A DNA stretch of 64,000 bases, from contig NZ_BMUI01000011.1 in assembly GCF_014650115.1 (NCBI RefSeq), positions 214,654-278,653 of the forward strand, in the 5' to 3' direction. A program made the position numbers and the translations under genes. The notes below the pieces were generated by a model that was given only the letters and a program-made list of their open reading frames with translations, had not been told where the DNA came from and did no database searches. Shown here piece after piece: positions 39,400 to 47,744 of the stretch; within the stretch, counting starts at the first letter, position 1, and every line of letters begins with the position of its first letter. This DNA is from Streptomyces olivaceoviridis (GTDB lineage Bacteria; Actinomycetota; Actinomycetes; Streptomycetales; Streptomycetaceae).

Positions 39400-40108
39400 G
39401 CATGAGGGTTAACACTTCGAGGTGTGCAGCGGCAGCTTTCCGTTTTGATCACCGGGCGCACCTGATCGTCGCCGGGCGGCGCAAGGAACTGCTGGACCGG
39501 ATCACGGCCGAGCACCCGGGTATCGAAGCGATCGTTCTGGACGTCACCGGCCCGGGCGTCGATCACGCGGGCCGCCGAGGCGGTTCGGGCCGGCCATCCG
39601 GAGCTGATACGTGCTGGTCATCAACGCGGGCATCATGCTGCCGGAGAACCTCCTCGACGCGGCCTCCCTGCCGGTCGCCGAGGACCACGTCACCGTCAAC
39701 CTGCTGGGCACGATCCGTATGACGTACGCCTTCCTGCCGCTGCTGGTCGGCAAGGCGGACGCGGTGGTCATGAAAGTCTCCTCGGCGCTGGCGTTCGTGC
39801 CCCTGCCGGCCACCCCGACGTACTCGGCGACCAAGGCCGCGGTGCACTCCTTCAGTCACAGCCTGCGCGGGCATCTCGCCGGCTCGGGCGTGCGGGCGAT
39901 CGAAGTGGCCCCGCCGGGCGTGCGCACGACTCTGTTCGACCAGCAGGACAGCGCCATGCCGCTGGAGGAGTTCCTCGACGAAACCCTGGCTCTCCTGCCC
40001 GCGGACCCCGATGGCAAGGAACTCGTCGTGTAGCGAGCGAAGTTCGTCCGCGACGCGGCGGCAAGCGGCACCTACGACGAGGTTCTGGCCCTGCTCGGCG
40101 GCGTCTGA
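39400..40108 (+). pseudogene. Broken short-chain dehydrogenase
   Basis: A short-chain dehydrogenase/reductase (DltE-like) split by mutations. Frame 1 gives IVAGRRKELLDRITAEHPGI then shifts after VLDVTGPG. A second shift comes near 39610, before VLVINAGIMLPENLL, and the catalytic region (VSSALAFVPLPATPTYSATKAA, Tyr-x-x-x-Lys) follows. A TAG at 40031-40033 stops the frame just before the last 25 codons, which run to 40108. The N-terminal glycine motif is also missing. No functional enzyme is expected. Confidence 0.85.
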
Positions 40109-40148
40109 GCGACACCGCCCCCAGCCGCTCCTGACCATGTAAGGACCA

Positions 40149-40529
40149 ATGGTGAAACCCACGTTCAAAGACACGGTCGAGATAGCGAGGGTCCTGGCTC
40201 TGTGGGGCCACATCGTGGACGACCACGAGCTGAGCCGCGTCGGCGAGGTTCTCACCGAAGACGCCGTATTGGACGCAGGCACCTTCGGCTTCGACCCGGT
40301 CGTCGGGCTGGACGCGATCGCCTCCGTTCTGAGCGCCGACGGGCACGCGCGAGCTCACCACACGACGAACGTCGTCGTGTCGGAGGGTCCGGGCGACAAG
40401 GTCCGTGTCCGATCCAAGGGCTTGGGCGTCGTGGACGGCGGCGCCGTCATCAGCGCCGTCTACGAGGACGAACTGCGGCGCACCGATGACGGCTGGCGCA
40501 TTGCCAGGCACGCCATACACGTCAAGTGA
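40149..40529 (+). CDS. SnoaL-like / NTF2-fold protein
   Basis: A 126-residue cone-shaped NTF2-like fold (IVDDHELSRVGEVLTEDAVLDA, GLDAIASVLS, HHTTNVVVSEG, YEDELRRTDDGWRIARHAIHV). The family includes polyketide cyclases, steroid isomerases and other small-molecule enzymes. It lies 41 bases after the broken dehydrogenase and was probably cotranscribed with it. Still intact; substrate unknown. Confidence 0.82.
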   Translation: MVKPTFKDTVEIARVLALWGHIVDDHELSRVGEVLTEDAVLDAGTFGFDPVVGLDAIASVLSADGHARAHHTTNVVVSEGPGDKVRVRSKGLGVVDGGAVISAVYEDELRRTDDGWRIARHAIHVK

Positions 40530-40588
40530 CGCTTCAGGCCCCGATGGCCGACCTTCGCAAGTTCCCGTCCACAACCTGTGGGAAAACC

Positions 40589-40999
40589 TCAGGTGATGTC
40601 GTGGACATTGTGCTCGAGCAGATCGGTTGCGTGCCGGGCGATGGCCCGGTAGTCGGCATCGTCGTGGAGGACAGCCAGGCTGTGGTGGGCGGCGGTGGCG
40701 GCGATGACGAGGTCCACCGCCGAGGCGCTGCGATGCTCCCCGGCCTGAGCCATACGGTGTTGCACCGCGCTGATCCAACGCCCCGCGTTCTTCGGCACCG
40801 ACACGTCGGGATAGAGGTCGGTGAACATCTCCGCGATCTCGTCGTACTCACGGCCGTTCCGGGCGCTGTACAGGAACTCGGTTCGCTGCGCGTAGCAGGA
40901 TGCGATGGCACCGGCGTCGATCGCGTCGTACCAGGCCGACTGCAGTTTTGGTTCGCGGAGCAGCCGGACCAGGCCGGAGGTGTCGAGCAAGTAGATCAC
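40589..40999 (-). CDS. vapC: VapC-type PIN-domain toxin
   Basis: A 136-residue PIN ribonuclease, the toxin of a type II system. The acidic metal-binding residues are visible: D in YLLDTSGLVRLL near residue 5, E in RTEFLYS near 40, and D in VDLVIAATA near 97. A GTG start overlaps the antitoxin stop (GTGA). The frame upstream belongs to the antitoxin. Such toxins cleave tRNA or rRNA in other bacteria; the target here is unknown. Confidence 0.9.
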   Translation of the reverse strand: MIYLLDTSGLVRLLREPKLQSAWYDAIDAGAIASCYAQRTEFLYSARNGREYDEIAEMFTDLYPDVSVPKNAGRWISAVQHRMAQAGEHRSASAVDLVIAATAAHHSLAVLHDDADYRAIARHATDLLEHNVHDIT

Positions 41000-41217
41000 C
41001 GGCTGTGCTTCTCTGCCCGGTGCAGGCGCTCGGCGTCCTCGACGGCACCCCACTCGCGCGCACGCTCGAAGTGACGGCTGATGCGCGCCGCACGCTCCTG
41101 CTGTTCGGCGTAGAAGTGCAGAGCCAGGTTGACCGCCTCCTTCTTGGTCCTGACCTTGGCCAGAGCCATGGCACGCTCCAAGGCGTCATCATCGATGTCG
41201 ATCTGGGTCACAGACAT
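40996..41217 (-). CDS. vapB: VapB-type antitoxin
   Basis: A 73-residue antitoxin with a ribbon-helix-helix-like DNA-binding N-terminus (VTQIDIDDDALERAMALAKVRTKKEAVNLAL) and a charged C-terminus that wraps the toxin. ATG start with AGGAGGTGCTC immediately upstream. It autoregulates the pair through the inverted repeat at 41235-41274. Confidence 0.9.
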   Translation of the reverse strand: MSVTQIDIDDDALERAMALAKVRTKKEAVNLALHFYAEQQERAARISRHFERAREWGAVEDAERLHRAEKHSR

Positions 41218-41522
41218 ACGAGCACCTCCTACGCAATGTTGGTGATGTACATAGAAGGGTATGTCACCAACATTGACGACGCCACATCCGAACGTCGATG
41301 TGCAGTCGCGACGGAACTCCAGATCAGCCCGGCACGCGATGCCCGCCGGTCGGCGCGAAGCGCCACGCGCCCTATAGCTCGACAGATGGTGGCCCCCGTG
41401 CCCAGAGCGTGCCCGCAGGAACGGACAACCACGGTCAGCAGCGGTGCGAACAAGCCCGCGCAGCGGTGCCGACACGACGAATCCGCGCAGGTCAGCGGCC
41501 ATTCGCCCACCCAAGCGCCGTC
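41218..41522. other. VapBC operator plus remaining island DNA; no gene seen
   Basis: Contains the operator repeat at its left end. The remainder up to the right att copy shows no convincing frame. Confidence 0.5.
41235..41274 (-). promoter_or_regulatory. VapBC operator-like inverted repeat
   Basis: Perfect 11-base arms, AATGTTGGTGA (41235-41245) and TCACCAACATT (41264-41274), with 18 bases between, just upstream of vapB. TTGGTG and TATGTA boxes on the minus strand suggest the promoter is inside the repeat. Confidence 0.75.
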
Positions 41523-41568
41523 GCTTCCCAAGCTGAGAGCGCGAGTTCGATTCTCGTCACCCGCTCCA
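41523..41568 (+). repeat. attR: copy of the tRNA-Gly 3' end
   Basis: 46 bases identical to 36347-36392. It marks the far end of the island and lacks the 5' part of the tRNA, so it is not a functional gene. Confidence 0.93.
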
Positions 41569-41573
41569 TGGAG

Positions 41574-41600
41574 AAGGCCCAGGTCAGAGACCTGGGCCTT
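41574..41600 (+). terminator. Hairpin after attR
   Basis: Perfect 12-base arms, AAGGCCCAGGTC and GACCTGGGCCTT, loop AGA. It is probably the original terminator of the tRNA gene, displaced by the island. Confidence 0.75.
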
Positions 41601-41617
41601 TGTGCTGTGTGCGTTGA

Positions 41618-42020
41618 TCACTCGCCGCGTGCCGGATGCGTGCCAGAAGACTTCTCGGCCGCCTTCCTGGCTGCTTCAGCCCGAGCCTTCCGAACGGTGG
41701 CGTCGAGGCCGGCGGCGACCTCTTCCTGTCGTTCGTCGTCGGAGTGCTGGTGGATCAGCGCGGCTTTCTCGGAGGACTGCCCGGCGCGGACCATCGTGTC
41801 CTTGAGGGTGGCGCCGGACCGCGTGGAGAGCGTGTGCCCGGTGTGGCGAAGGTCGTAGAACCGGAAGCCCTCCGGCATGCCGACGACCTCCCGCGCCTTA
41901 CGCCACTTCCGTCCGAAGGTGCTGCGGCGGAAGAGCGCGCGCCTTTCTTCCCCACGGAGATCAGCCCGTCCGGCCCCGGTTCGGCGTACTTGTCCAGTCC
42001 AATATGGGGGCGGCTTGCCC
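41618..42020 (-). pseudogene. Remnant of tyrosine integrase
   Basis: Only the C-terminal catalytic part survives, in two frames. The upstream frame reads HIGLDKYAEPGPDGLISVGKKGA (near 42006-41940), and after a one-base shift the sequence continues as the integrase box with MPEGFRFYDLRHTGHTL, containing the R-x-x-H-T pattern. The second box (usually GHSS) reads GQSSEKAALIHQH, with the histidine changed. The N-terminal half is missing. It lies 50 bases beyond attR, the usual place for the integrase of a tRNA-targeting element. Confidence 0.85.
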
Positions 42021-42205
42021 TCTGCGTGCCTGGAGCAGCGCGCAGGATGGTGGAGTCAGCCGGCGCCGTCGAGTCGACGGCGCCGGCCCCACCCACGTTC
42101 GAAGGTGCCGTCGGCCTACCAACCGAGGGGACCAGGTAGCCGGTAGCTGATCGGGACGTGTCCCCGGACTATGACTCGCCGACCAAGTTCATCTGACGCC
42201 AGGCC

Positions 42206-43534
42206 CTAGGCGGACGCCGGTACGAAGACCGTCTGCGAGGTGGCCGACTGGAAGCTGGCGTCAGCGTCGAACACAGCCCGGTAGTAGCCGGCACCGCTCT
42301 GGTTGAGGTCCGCGGCGAAATCGTTGCCGCTGCCGCCCCAGGAAGCCTCGACCGTGGTGAGCGTCGACCAGTTCACGCCGTCGGGCGAGTACTGGATATG
42401 GACGTGGATCCAAGCAGGCGTCCACCCGTCGGGGAAGTCGATGAGCCCCTCGGTGTGAACCTGTTCCGTGTCGGAGCGGGCGGCCGTGAAGGCCGTGAAC
42501 TTCGAAGCCCGGTGCACGTGTACGACGTCGCTCGTACCGGTGCCGGCCTGGAGGAACGGGTCGTCCGAGGTGTCCAGGGCAAGCTGGAAGCAGCCGCCCC
42601 GCCACGGCGTGTAGTCCATGGTGAATGTGCCGTCGTCAGCGGTGGTGAAGCGGCCCACGAGGTCAGTCTGCGCATCGTCGGGGCCGAAAAGGACGCCTCC
42701 GGAGCGACCGGCCAGCGGCACCCAGCCGTCCGCCGTCTTCTGTTCCACCTTGACGCTCAGCGTGACCGGTTGACCGAAGTCGACGTCGGTCGCACTCACC
42801 GTAGACGTGAAACGGGTGGGAATCTGATCGACACCGATCTGAACCGTCTCCGACTCCCCGTACAGCACTGTCGGCGTGCCACCGTCCATCCTGAACACGG
42901 CCTGGATGGGCGCGGCGGCGTCGAGCCGCACCGAGGCGGTGAAGTGACCCTGGGCATCGGTGGTCACAGTGGTCTGCGTCCAGTAGTCGACATCGATGTC
43001 GACGCGGCGTGCCGCAAGAGGCTTCACCTGACGGGTCGGCCACCGCCCGTACAGCGTCCCCTCGACCTGAACGTCACGGTGGTCCCGGTCGATGTTCGTG
43101 CGGTCGACGGTGAGCGCGCCGAACTGCGCCACGACGTAGTAGGCGAAGTCCCCTGCGGACTGACGCAGCACGTGGCCGCCATCGGCGTCCGTCACGTCCA
43201 CGTCGATGCGGTACTGGCCGAACTTCGGCAGCTTCAACGGTTCCTTGGTACGCCAGATGCCGTCCTGACGAGTGCCGGAGAAGAGCCGGAAGTCCTCGGT
43301 CCCTACCTTGGCGACCTCGGTCTGCGAGGTGTACGAGACCAGGTGGGCCGTGATGCTCCTGATGTCGGCCCCGGACCGGGCATTGATCTGCAGGATCCCG
43401 AGGTCGTCCGACACGCTCCCCGCATAGGTGACCTCCGGCTGGTCCGCGGCCTGCGCGGCTGTCACACCTCCCATGCCGAACGCGGCGGCCACGACGGCCA
43501 CGGTGACCCATCTGAATATTCTCCGCAACAACAC
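42206..43534 (-). CDS. Secreted protein of unknown function with Ig-like repeats
   Basis: A 442-residue exported protein. The GTG start gives a basic segment and a hydrophobic signal (FRWVTVAVVAAAFGMGGV), with AQA cleavage near residue 25. The remainder is beta-rich and Thr/Val/Asp-rich; repeated units such as TVTTDAQGHFTASVRL and FTTADDGTFTMDYT suggest immunoglobulin-like modules of the kind found in bacterial surface proteins. One cysteine. No enzyme motif is visible. The reading frame continues upstream to 43912 but has no signal-like start there. Confidence 0.7.
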   Translation of the reverse strand: MLLRRIFRWVTVAVVAAAFGMGGVTAAQAADQPEVTYAGSVSDDLGILQINARSGADIRSITAHLVSYTSQTEVAKVGTEDFRLFSGTRQDGIWRTKEPLKLPKFGQYRIDVDVTDADGGHVLRQSAGDFAYYVVAQFGALTVDRTNIDRDHRDVQVEGTLYGRWPTRQVKPLAARRVDIDVDYWTQTTVTTDAQGHFTASVRLDAAAPIQAVFRMDGGTPTVLYGESETVQIGVDQIPTRFTSTVSATDVDFGQPVTLSVKVEQKTADGWVPLAGRSGGVLFGPDDAQTDLVGRFTTADDGTFTMDYTPWRGGCFQLALDTSDDPFLQAGTGTSDVVHVHRASKFTAFTAARSDTEQVHTEGLIDFPDGWTPAWIHVHIQYSPDGVNWSTLTTVEASWGGSGNDFAADLNQSGAGYYRAVFDADASFQSATSQTVFVPASA

Positions 43535-43998
43535 TCTCGATCCCCACCCCAGACGCTTCGAGACGGCGGGGACCTCTACGGAACGCCCGCCCGGCCGTCC
43601 ATCTTTGTATCCGCCACTCAGCACGAACGCAGCGCGATTAGAAGTGTGCGCGGAACTTCGAGGGACCCAAGTGCACCTGAACAGTGACGACTTGTCCCTC
43701 CTCGTCGTCGGGCCGGTCCGGACACGGGTGTCCGTCCGCGGGCTGTCCCCAGATCCCACGGTCAACAGTGGTGCAAACCGAGCTGCACGACCACGCCAAG
43801 GCATAGGTATTTCGTAGGGCAGAACGGGACCCGGAACGCCGCCACTTCGAACGGTGTGGAGTGCGTCGGCGGTACCGGTCTGCTGGTGGTCGTCGCGAGC
43901 CCGGCCGCCCACGAGGACCGAGTTCGTGGGCGGCTCGGGGGCGGTGGCGAGGGACGGCGTGCGCGTTGTGCCGGCCGGCCCGTCGCCTCATCGTCCGG
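43535..43998. other. Intergenic region; no gene seen
   Basis: 464 bases upstream of the secreted protein gene and downstream of the next minus-strand gene. It should hold the promoter of the former. I find no convincing gene or RNA. Confidence 0.5.
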
Positions 43999-44724
43999 TC
44001 AGCCGAGGATCGAGGACGAATCGCAGCCGAGGCTGGCGCGGCTGGCGACGGTGAAGGAGATGCTTCCGGTGTTCTCCCAGATGTTGTTGATGTTGGTGAA
44101 CAGCCACCTCGTGGTCAGGCTGTGGTCGGCCGACGAGAGGGTGGCCGTCCGGCCCTCCGTCCCGGGCCTGATCCGGAACGTCACCACGGTGTCCCAGAGC
44201 TTCTGGGGCGGTGTCTCCTGGGCGCTCAGCGTCGTCCCGGAGAAGCTGCCCGGCCCCGTCACCGACACCACGTCGGCCACCGCCATGACCGAGGCCAGAT
44301 TGACCCGGTGGATGTGGTACTGCGCTCCCACGGGATTGCGTGTGGTGTCCGGGCGCCACCTGAACGTGAACGTCGACCCCGGCGCGATCCGGCCGCCGAA
44401 CGGGTTGGGCGACGCCGATTCGTTGATCACACCCTCGCCCAGCCGGGCGCCGAAGACGTTGCGCCAGTAGAAGCGGGGGTCGAGCCGCGCGTTCCCCGGC
44501 TGAATGCACTCCGGGTCCCGCGCTGCCATGGTCTGCGCCGCCGCGGCAGGCCGTGCCGGCCGCGGCTGCGCCGTGGCGGCGTTCGCGGGCAGTGACGACG
44601 CCAGCAGCATCGCTGCGGCCAGCGTCCCCACGGCCCATGTGGCCCGCTCTCCCCGCCGCAGCCGCAGCACCGACGAGGCAGCGCGCCCGATACGGCCCGG
44701 CAGACGGTTTCCTGCTCCGTACAT
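43999..44724 (-). CDS. Secreted protein of unknown function
   Basis: A 241-residue exported protein. A GGCTGGAGG ribosome-binding site precedes the ATG. A basic N-terminus (about 1-30) and the hydrophobic ATWAVGTLAAAMLLASSL end in ANA, near residue 49. The mature part is beta-rich with two cysteines (ECIQPG and LGCDSS), probably forming a disulfide. It has no recognised domain. It is the last gene of a minus-strand cluster and lies 86 bases from the DED-domain gene. Confidence 0.7.
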   Translation of the reverse strand: MYGAGNRLPGRIGRAASSVLRLRRGERATWAVGTLAAAMLLASSLPANAATAQPRPARPAAAAQTMAARDPECIQPGNARLDPRFYWRNVFGARLGEGVINESASPNPFGGRIAPGSTFTFRWRPDTTRNPVGAQYHIHRVNLASVMAVADVVSVTGPGSFSGTTLSAQETPPQKLWDTVVTFRIRPGTEGRTATLSSADHSLTTRWLFTNINNIWENTGSISFTVASRASLGCDSSSILG

Positions 44725-44809
44725 CCTCCAGCCTTTCTCTTCCGCGTAACCCGTCGGTGGCTCCGGGTCGAGCCGGCGGAACCACCGACGGGCCGGTTCG
44801 TCGGGGGGC

Positions 44810-45280
44810 TCAGTCCTCGTCGGGGTCGAGGACGCGGCCCTTGAGCTTGATCGGGCTGGCGGAGCCCACCTTGAGCTGGCCGTCGGTGTAGCGGCCCGGC
44901 GTCGCACCGTCAACGGCGGTCACCTGGGCGCCGTAGCCGAGGCACTCCTGGTTGGTGGACAGGTACGGGTTGTGCGTGAAGGTCAGGGTGCGGCCCCCGT
45001 CGCCGAGGGTGCCCTGGGTGGTCTCCAGGTTGCCCTTCGCCTGGAGCGTGTTGACATCGTGGTAGGCCCAGGAGAGCCAGCCGGTGAACACGAAGCCGGT
45101 GGGCGCCTTCAGGGTGAAGGTGATGTCTCCGGGGTTCACCGGGTCGGGGACGGTGCTGAGGATGCCGAAGCTGAGGTGGGCGGGGACGCCGCCCGGCGCG
45201 TCCTCGACGATGCCCTGCTGGAGGATGTAGAGCTTGTTCTCGGAACCGGACTGGACGGGGGCCTGGGTCTGCGTGGCCAT
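44810..45280 (-). CDS. DED-domain protein A (small, no signal peptide)
   Basis: A 156-residue protein, almost entirely one beta-rich domain shared with the C-terminus of the NHL protein (49,000) and with the protein at 51,237. Shared markers are APTGF-(V)-F-x-G, GDGGRTLTFT, GRYTDGQ and an end D-P-D-E-D. The ATG has AAGGGACACGC upstream. No secretion signal is present, so it is cytoplasmic or exported by an unusual route. The family has no name that I know. Confidence 0.7.
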   Translation of the reverse strand: MATQTQAPVQSGSENKLYILQQGIVEDAPGGVPAHLSFGILSTVPDPVNPGDITFTLKAPTGFVFTGWLSWAYHDVNTLQAKGNLETTQGTLGDGGRTLTFTHNPYLSTNQECLGYGAQVTAVDGATPGRYTDGQLKVGSASPIKLKGRVLDPDED

Positions 45281-45402
45281 GCGTGTCCCTTCTGTGGATG
45301 GGTGCGTCCGCGTGAGCGGATCCGCCGGTGGCGGGCTTGGGGGCCGGGCCTGCTCATGGACCGTCGGGAGGGACCGCCGGGGTCGGGTACGGGTGTCATG
45401 AG

Positions 45403-46095
45403 CTAGGCGGGTGGCGCGGGGTCGGTCGGTGCGTGGTCGGCCAGGAGCGGGCCGAGGACGGACAGGGCGCCGAGGGCGATGTCCTCGTAGAGGTAGAAGC
45501 CGGCCTCCAGCGGCGGCAGTTCGGCGCCGGTGTCGTCGGTGAGGGGGTCCGGGTCGGTGGCGTAGCCGGCGTCGTCGTCGGGGTCGGGGGCGGCGCCCGG
45601 CCCGAGCAGGTCGGTGAGGTCCTGCGCGGCACTCAGGAGGGTGCTGCGGGCGGTGGTGGTCAGCAGGCGCAGTGGGAGGTCGAGCGCGGCGGTCGTGCGC
45701 TGGCCGGGAACCAGCTTCGTCACCACCGGTGCCTCCTCGGTGGCCGCGGCGATCAGCCGCACGGGGAGCGTGCAGGCGGCGACGATCCGCTCGGTGGACA
45801 TCACGGGCGGGGGGTCGCCGTCGACCATGAGGTCCTCCCACTCCATCAGGTCGAAGAGGAACTGACCGCCCTTGTACAGGGGCCAGGGCCGTACGGTGTC
45901 GAGCAGGAGGCGGGCGCGTTCGGGGGCGTCGCGGCGCACGGCCACGCCGTGCCTGGCCAGGGTGCACAGGCACTGGCGCAGGCTGCTGTTGACGTGACCG
46001 AGGAAGGCGAAGGCCCGGTGGTCGGTGGGGGTCAGCGGGCCGGTGGCGGTGGGATCGGCCGGCGGGGACGGGGGCGGGGGCGGGGTGGTGGTCAC
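45403..46095 (-). CDS. Helical protein of unknown function in the prenyl-synthase operon
   Basis: A 230-residue soluble protein. After a Pro-rich start (about 1-25) the remainder is mostly helical, with FLGHVNSSLRQCLCTLARHG near 30 and FLFDLMEWEDLMVDGD near 80, then a helical LIAAATEEAP...TTALDLPLRLL stretch and an acidic end. GTG start overlapping the polyprenyl synthase stop (GTGA). No known motif; it could be a partner or unusual terpene enzyme because of its setting, but there is no DDxxD motif. Confidence 0.6.
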   Translation of the reverse strand: MTTTPPPPPSPPADPTATGPLTPTDHRAFAFLGHVNSSLRQCLCTLARHGVAVRRDAPERARLLLDTVRPWPLYKGGQFLFDLMEWEDLMVDGDPPPVMSTERIVAACTLPVRLIAAATEEAPVVTKLVPGQRTTAALDLPLRLLTTTARSTLLSAAQDLTDLLGPGAAPDPDDDAGYATDPDPLTDDTGAELPPLEAGFYLYEDIALGALSVLGPLLADHAPTDPAPPA

Positions 46096-47744
46096 AGTGG
46101 CCTTGAGGTGACGTAGTGGGCGATCTGCCGCAGGACGGCTTTGCCTTCGTTCTCGGGGATGAACCGGAGGTCTTCCTCGAAGCGGGCGATGCCTTCGGCG
46201 GCGAGCCGGTCGGCGAGGTCGGTGGCGTACTCGATGGAGCCGTGCCGGCGCATGGCGGCGAGGAGTTCCTCGGCGTGCTGCTGGGTCTTGTCGGTACGGC
46301 GCTGCCGCAGGACGTCCAGGAGGCGGGGGCGCTCGTGGGCGTACGCGGTGCGGAAGAGGTGGATCAGCATCACCGTGCGCTTGCCTTCGAGCAGGTCGCC
46401 CAGGGGCTCCTTGCCGTAGAGGGCTTCCTCGCCGACCAGGTTCAGGATGTCGTCCTGGATCTGGAAGGCGATGCCGATCAGGCGGAACGCCTCGTCGAAC
46501 CGGCTCAGCACGGCGGGGTCGGTGACGCCGGCACAGACGGCGCCGATGCGGCACGGGCTGATGCAGGTGTACCAGCCGGTCTTCTTGGTGCTCATCGTGA
46601 AGTAGGCGTCGTCGGTTCCGGGGACGACCTCGTGGCGGATCCAGCCCAGCTCCATGGCCTGCCCCTCGATGGACTCCCGGCACATGTGCACCGCCTCGTG
46701 GATGAGGCCGAGGGTGCGGACGAGGCCGAGGGTTTCGAGGTTGGACAGGAAGGCGTCGACGGCGAGCAGGTTCATCCCGTCGCCGACGTTGACGGCCAGG
46801 CCCAGGCCGTGTTCCTCGTGCAGGGTGGGCAGACCGCGCCGGTGGGTGGACTCGTCGGCGATGTCGTCGTGGACGAGGAAGCCGTTGTGGAACAGTTCCA
46901 GCGCGGCGGCGGCGCGTACGGCGTCGTCGGGGCGCCCGCCGAAAGCGGCGCAGGCGGCGATGGTCAGGGTGGGACGCAGGCCCTTGCCCTGGCGGGCGGG
47001 GTAGGAGCGCATGAGGTCGTACAGTTCGGCACGCGGTTCGCGGTCCGGCAGCAGCCGTTCGATCTCCTCGTTGGTACGGGCCCGGCACCGGAGCATGGTC
47101 TCCATCAGGTCCGCGTCCTGGACGGTGTCCTCCAGCGACCAGTCGGTGCTGGTGCGACCGTCCCACAGCAGGCGCGGCGCGGTGACGGTGGTGTCGCCGA
47201 TCAGCGCGGGCGGTGCGGGCGCGTCCTCGGGGGAGCGTCGGGCGAGGAAGTCCAGCGCCGTCCAGTCGACCGGGTCGGCGGCCGGTCCCCGGGCGGCGGG
47301 TGTCGCGCTGCCCCACAGTTGGGGGGCCTGTTCGCGGTAGGCCCCCCACAGTTCCTGCATGCTGCGCAGGCCCGCCGCGCGCTGGGACAGCAGGGTGAAG
47401 GCCCGCCAGACGGCGAGGGTGTCGTCGCGGGAGCCGCGGACGTCGAGGCTGTCGGGCAGGACCTGGTCGGCGGGCGGGCGCTGGAGGTCGAACAGCAGGT
47501 TCATGGCCCGGTTGTCGAAGGCGACCTCGACGTCGGGGTCCGGGCAGCGGTCCCGGTCCACCACGATGCGGCTGTGCCGTGCGGTGAGTGTGGCGTGGCT
47601 GCCGTCGTTGAAGTGCAGGCCCAGCCGGATGCCGCGCAGTTGGTCGGCCGCGGCTGCGAGGATCGCCGGCGCCCGGTCGGACAGGGCGGTGACGGTCTCG
47701 TCCAGCAGCCGTGCACCGGTGAACGCGGGGACGGTCTCAGTCAC
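46092..47744 (-). CDS. Polyprenyl synthase with N-terminal SCP2-like domain
   Basis: A 550-residue fusion. Residues about 1-120 match the SCP2 sterol-carrier pattern (LTARHSRIVVDRDRCPDPDVEVAF). The rest is an isoprenyl diphosphate synthase: the first aspartate motif LVHDDIADE near residue 290, LGLAVNVGDGMNLLAVD near 310, and the second motif FQIQDDILN near 435. Typical synthases lack this N-terminal domain. A GTG start overlaps the preceding gene by 8 bases. The product chain length is not predictable. Confidence 0.82.
   Translation of the reverse strand: MTETVPAFTGARLLDETVTALSDRAPAILAAAADQLRGIRLGLHFNDGSHATLTARHSRIVVDRDRCPDPDVEVAFDNRAMNLLFDLQRPPADQVLPDSLDVRGSRDDTLAVWRAFTLLSQRAAGLRSMQELWGAYREQAPQLWGSATPAARGPAADPVDWTALDFLARRSPEDAPAPPALIGDTTVTAPRLLWDGRTSTDWSLEDTVQDADLMETMLRCRARTNEEIERLLPDREPRAELYDLMRSYPARQGKGLRPTLTIAACAAFGGRPDDAVRAAAALELFHNGFLVHDDIADESTHRRGLPTLHEEHGLGLAVNVGDGMNLLAVDAFLSNLETLGLVRTLGLIHEAVHMCRESIEGQAMELGWIRHEVVPGTDDAYFTMSTKKTGWYTCISPCRIGAVCAGVTDPAVLSRFDEAFRLIGIAFQIQDDILNLVGEEALYGKEPLGDLLEGKRTVMLIHLFRTAYAHERPRLLDVLRQRRTDKTQQHAEELLAAMRRHGSIEYATDLADRLAAEGIARFEEDLRFIPENEGKAVLRQIAHYVTSRPL

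Larger units (their letters stand above)
36393..41522. mobile_element. Genomic island inserted in tRNA-Gly
   Basis: About 5.1 kb between the two 46-bp att copies. The content is accessory: membrane protein, methylase, broken dehydrogenase, SnoaL-like protein and VapBC. No intact integrase or excisionase lies inside, so it cannot excise on its own. A frameshifted integrase remnant is immediately outside the right copy. Confidence 0.85.

Noticed and set aside
46092..47744. Encapsulin-associated terpene cluster
   Set aside because: No encapsulin shell gene or canonical terpene cyclase motif is in the surrounding genes.
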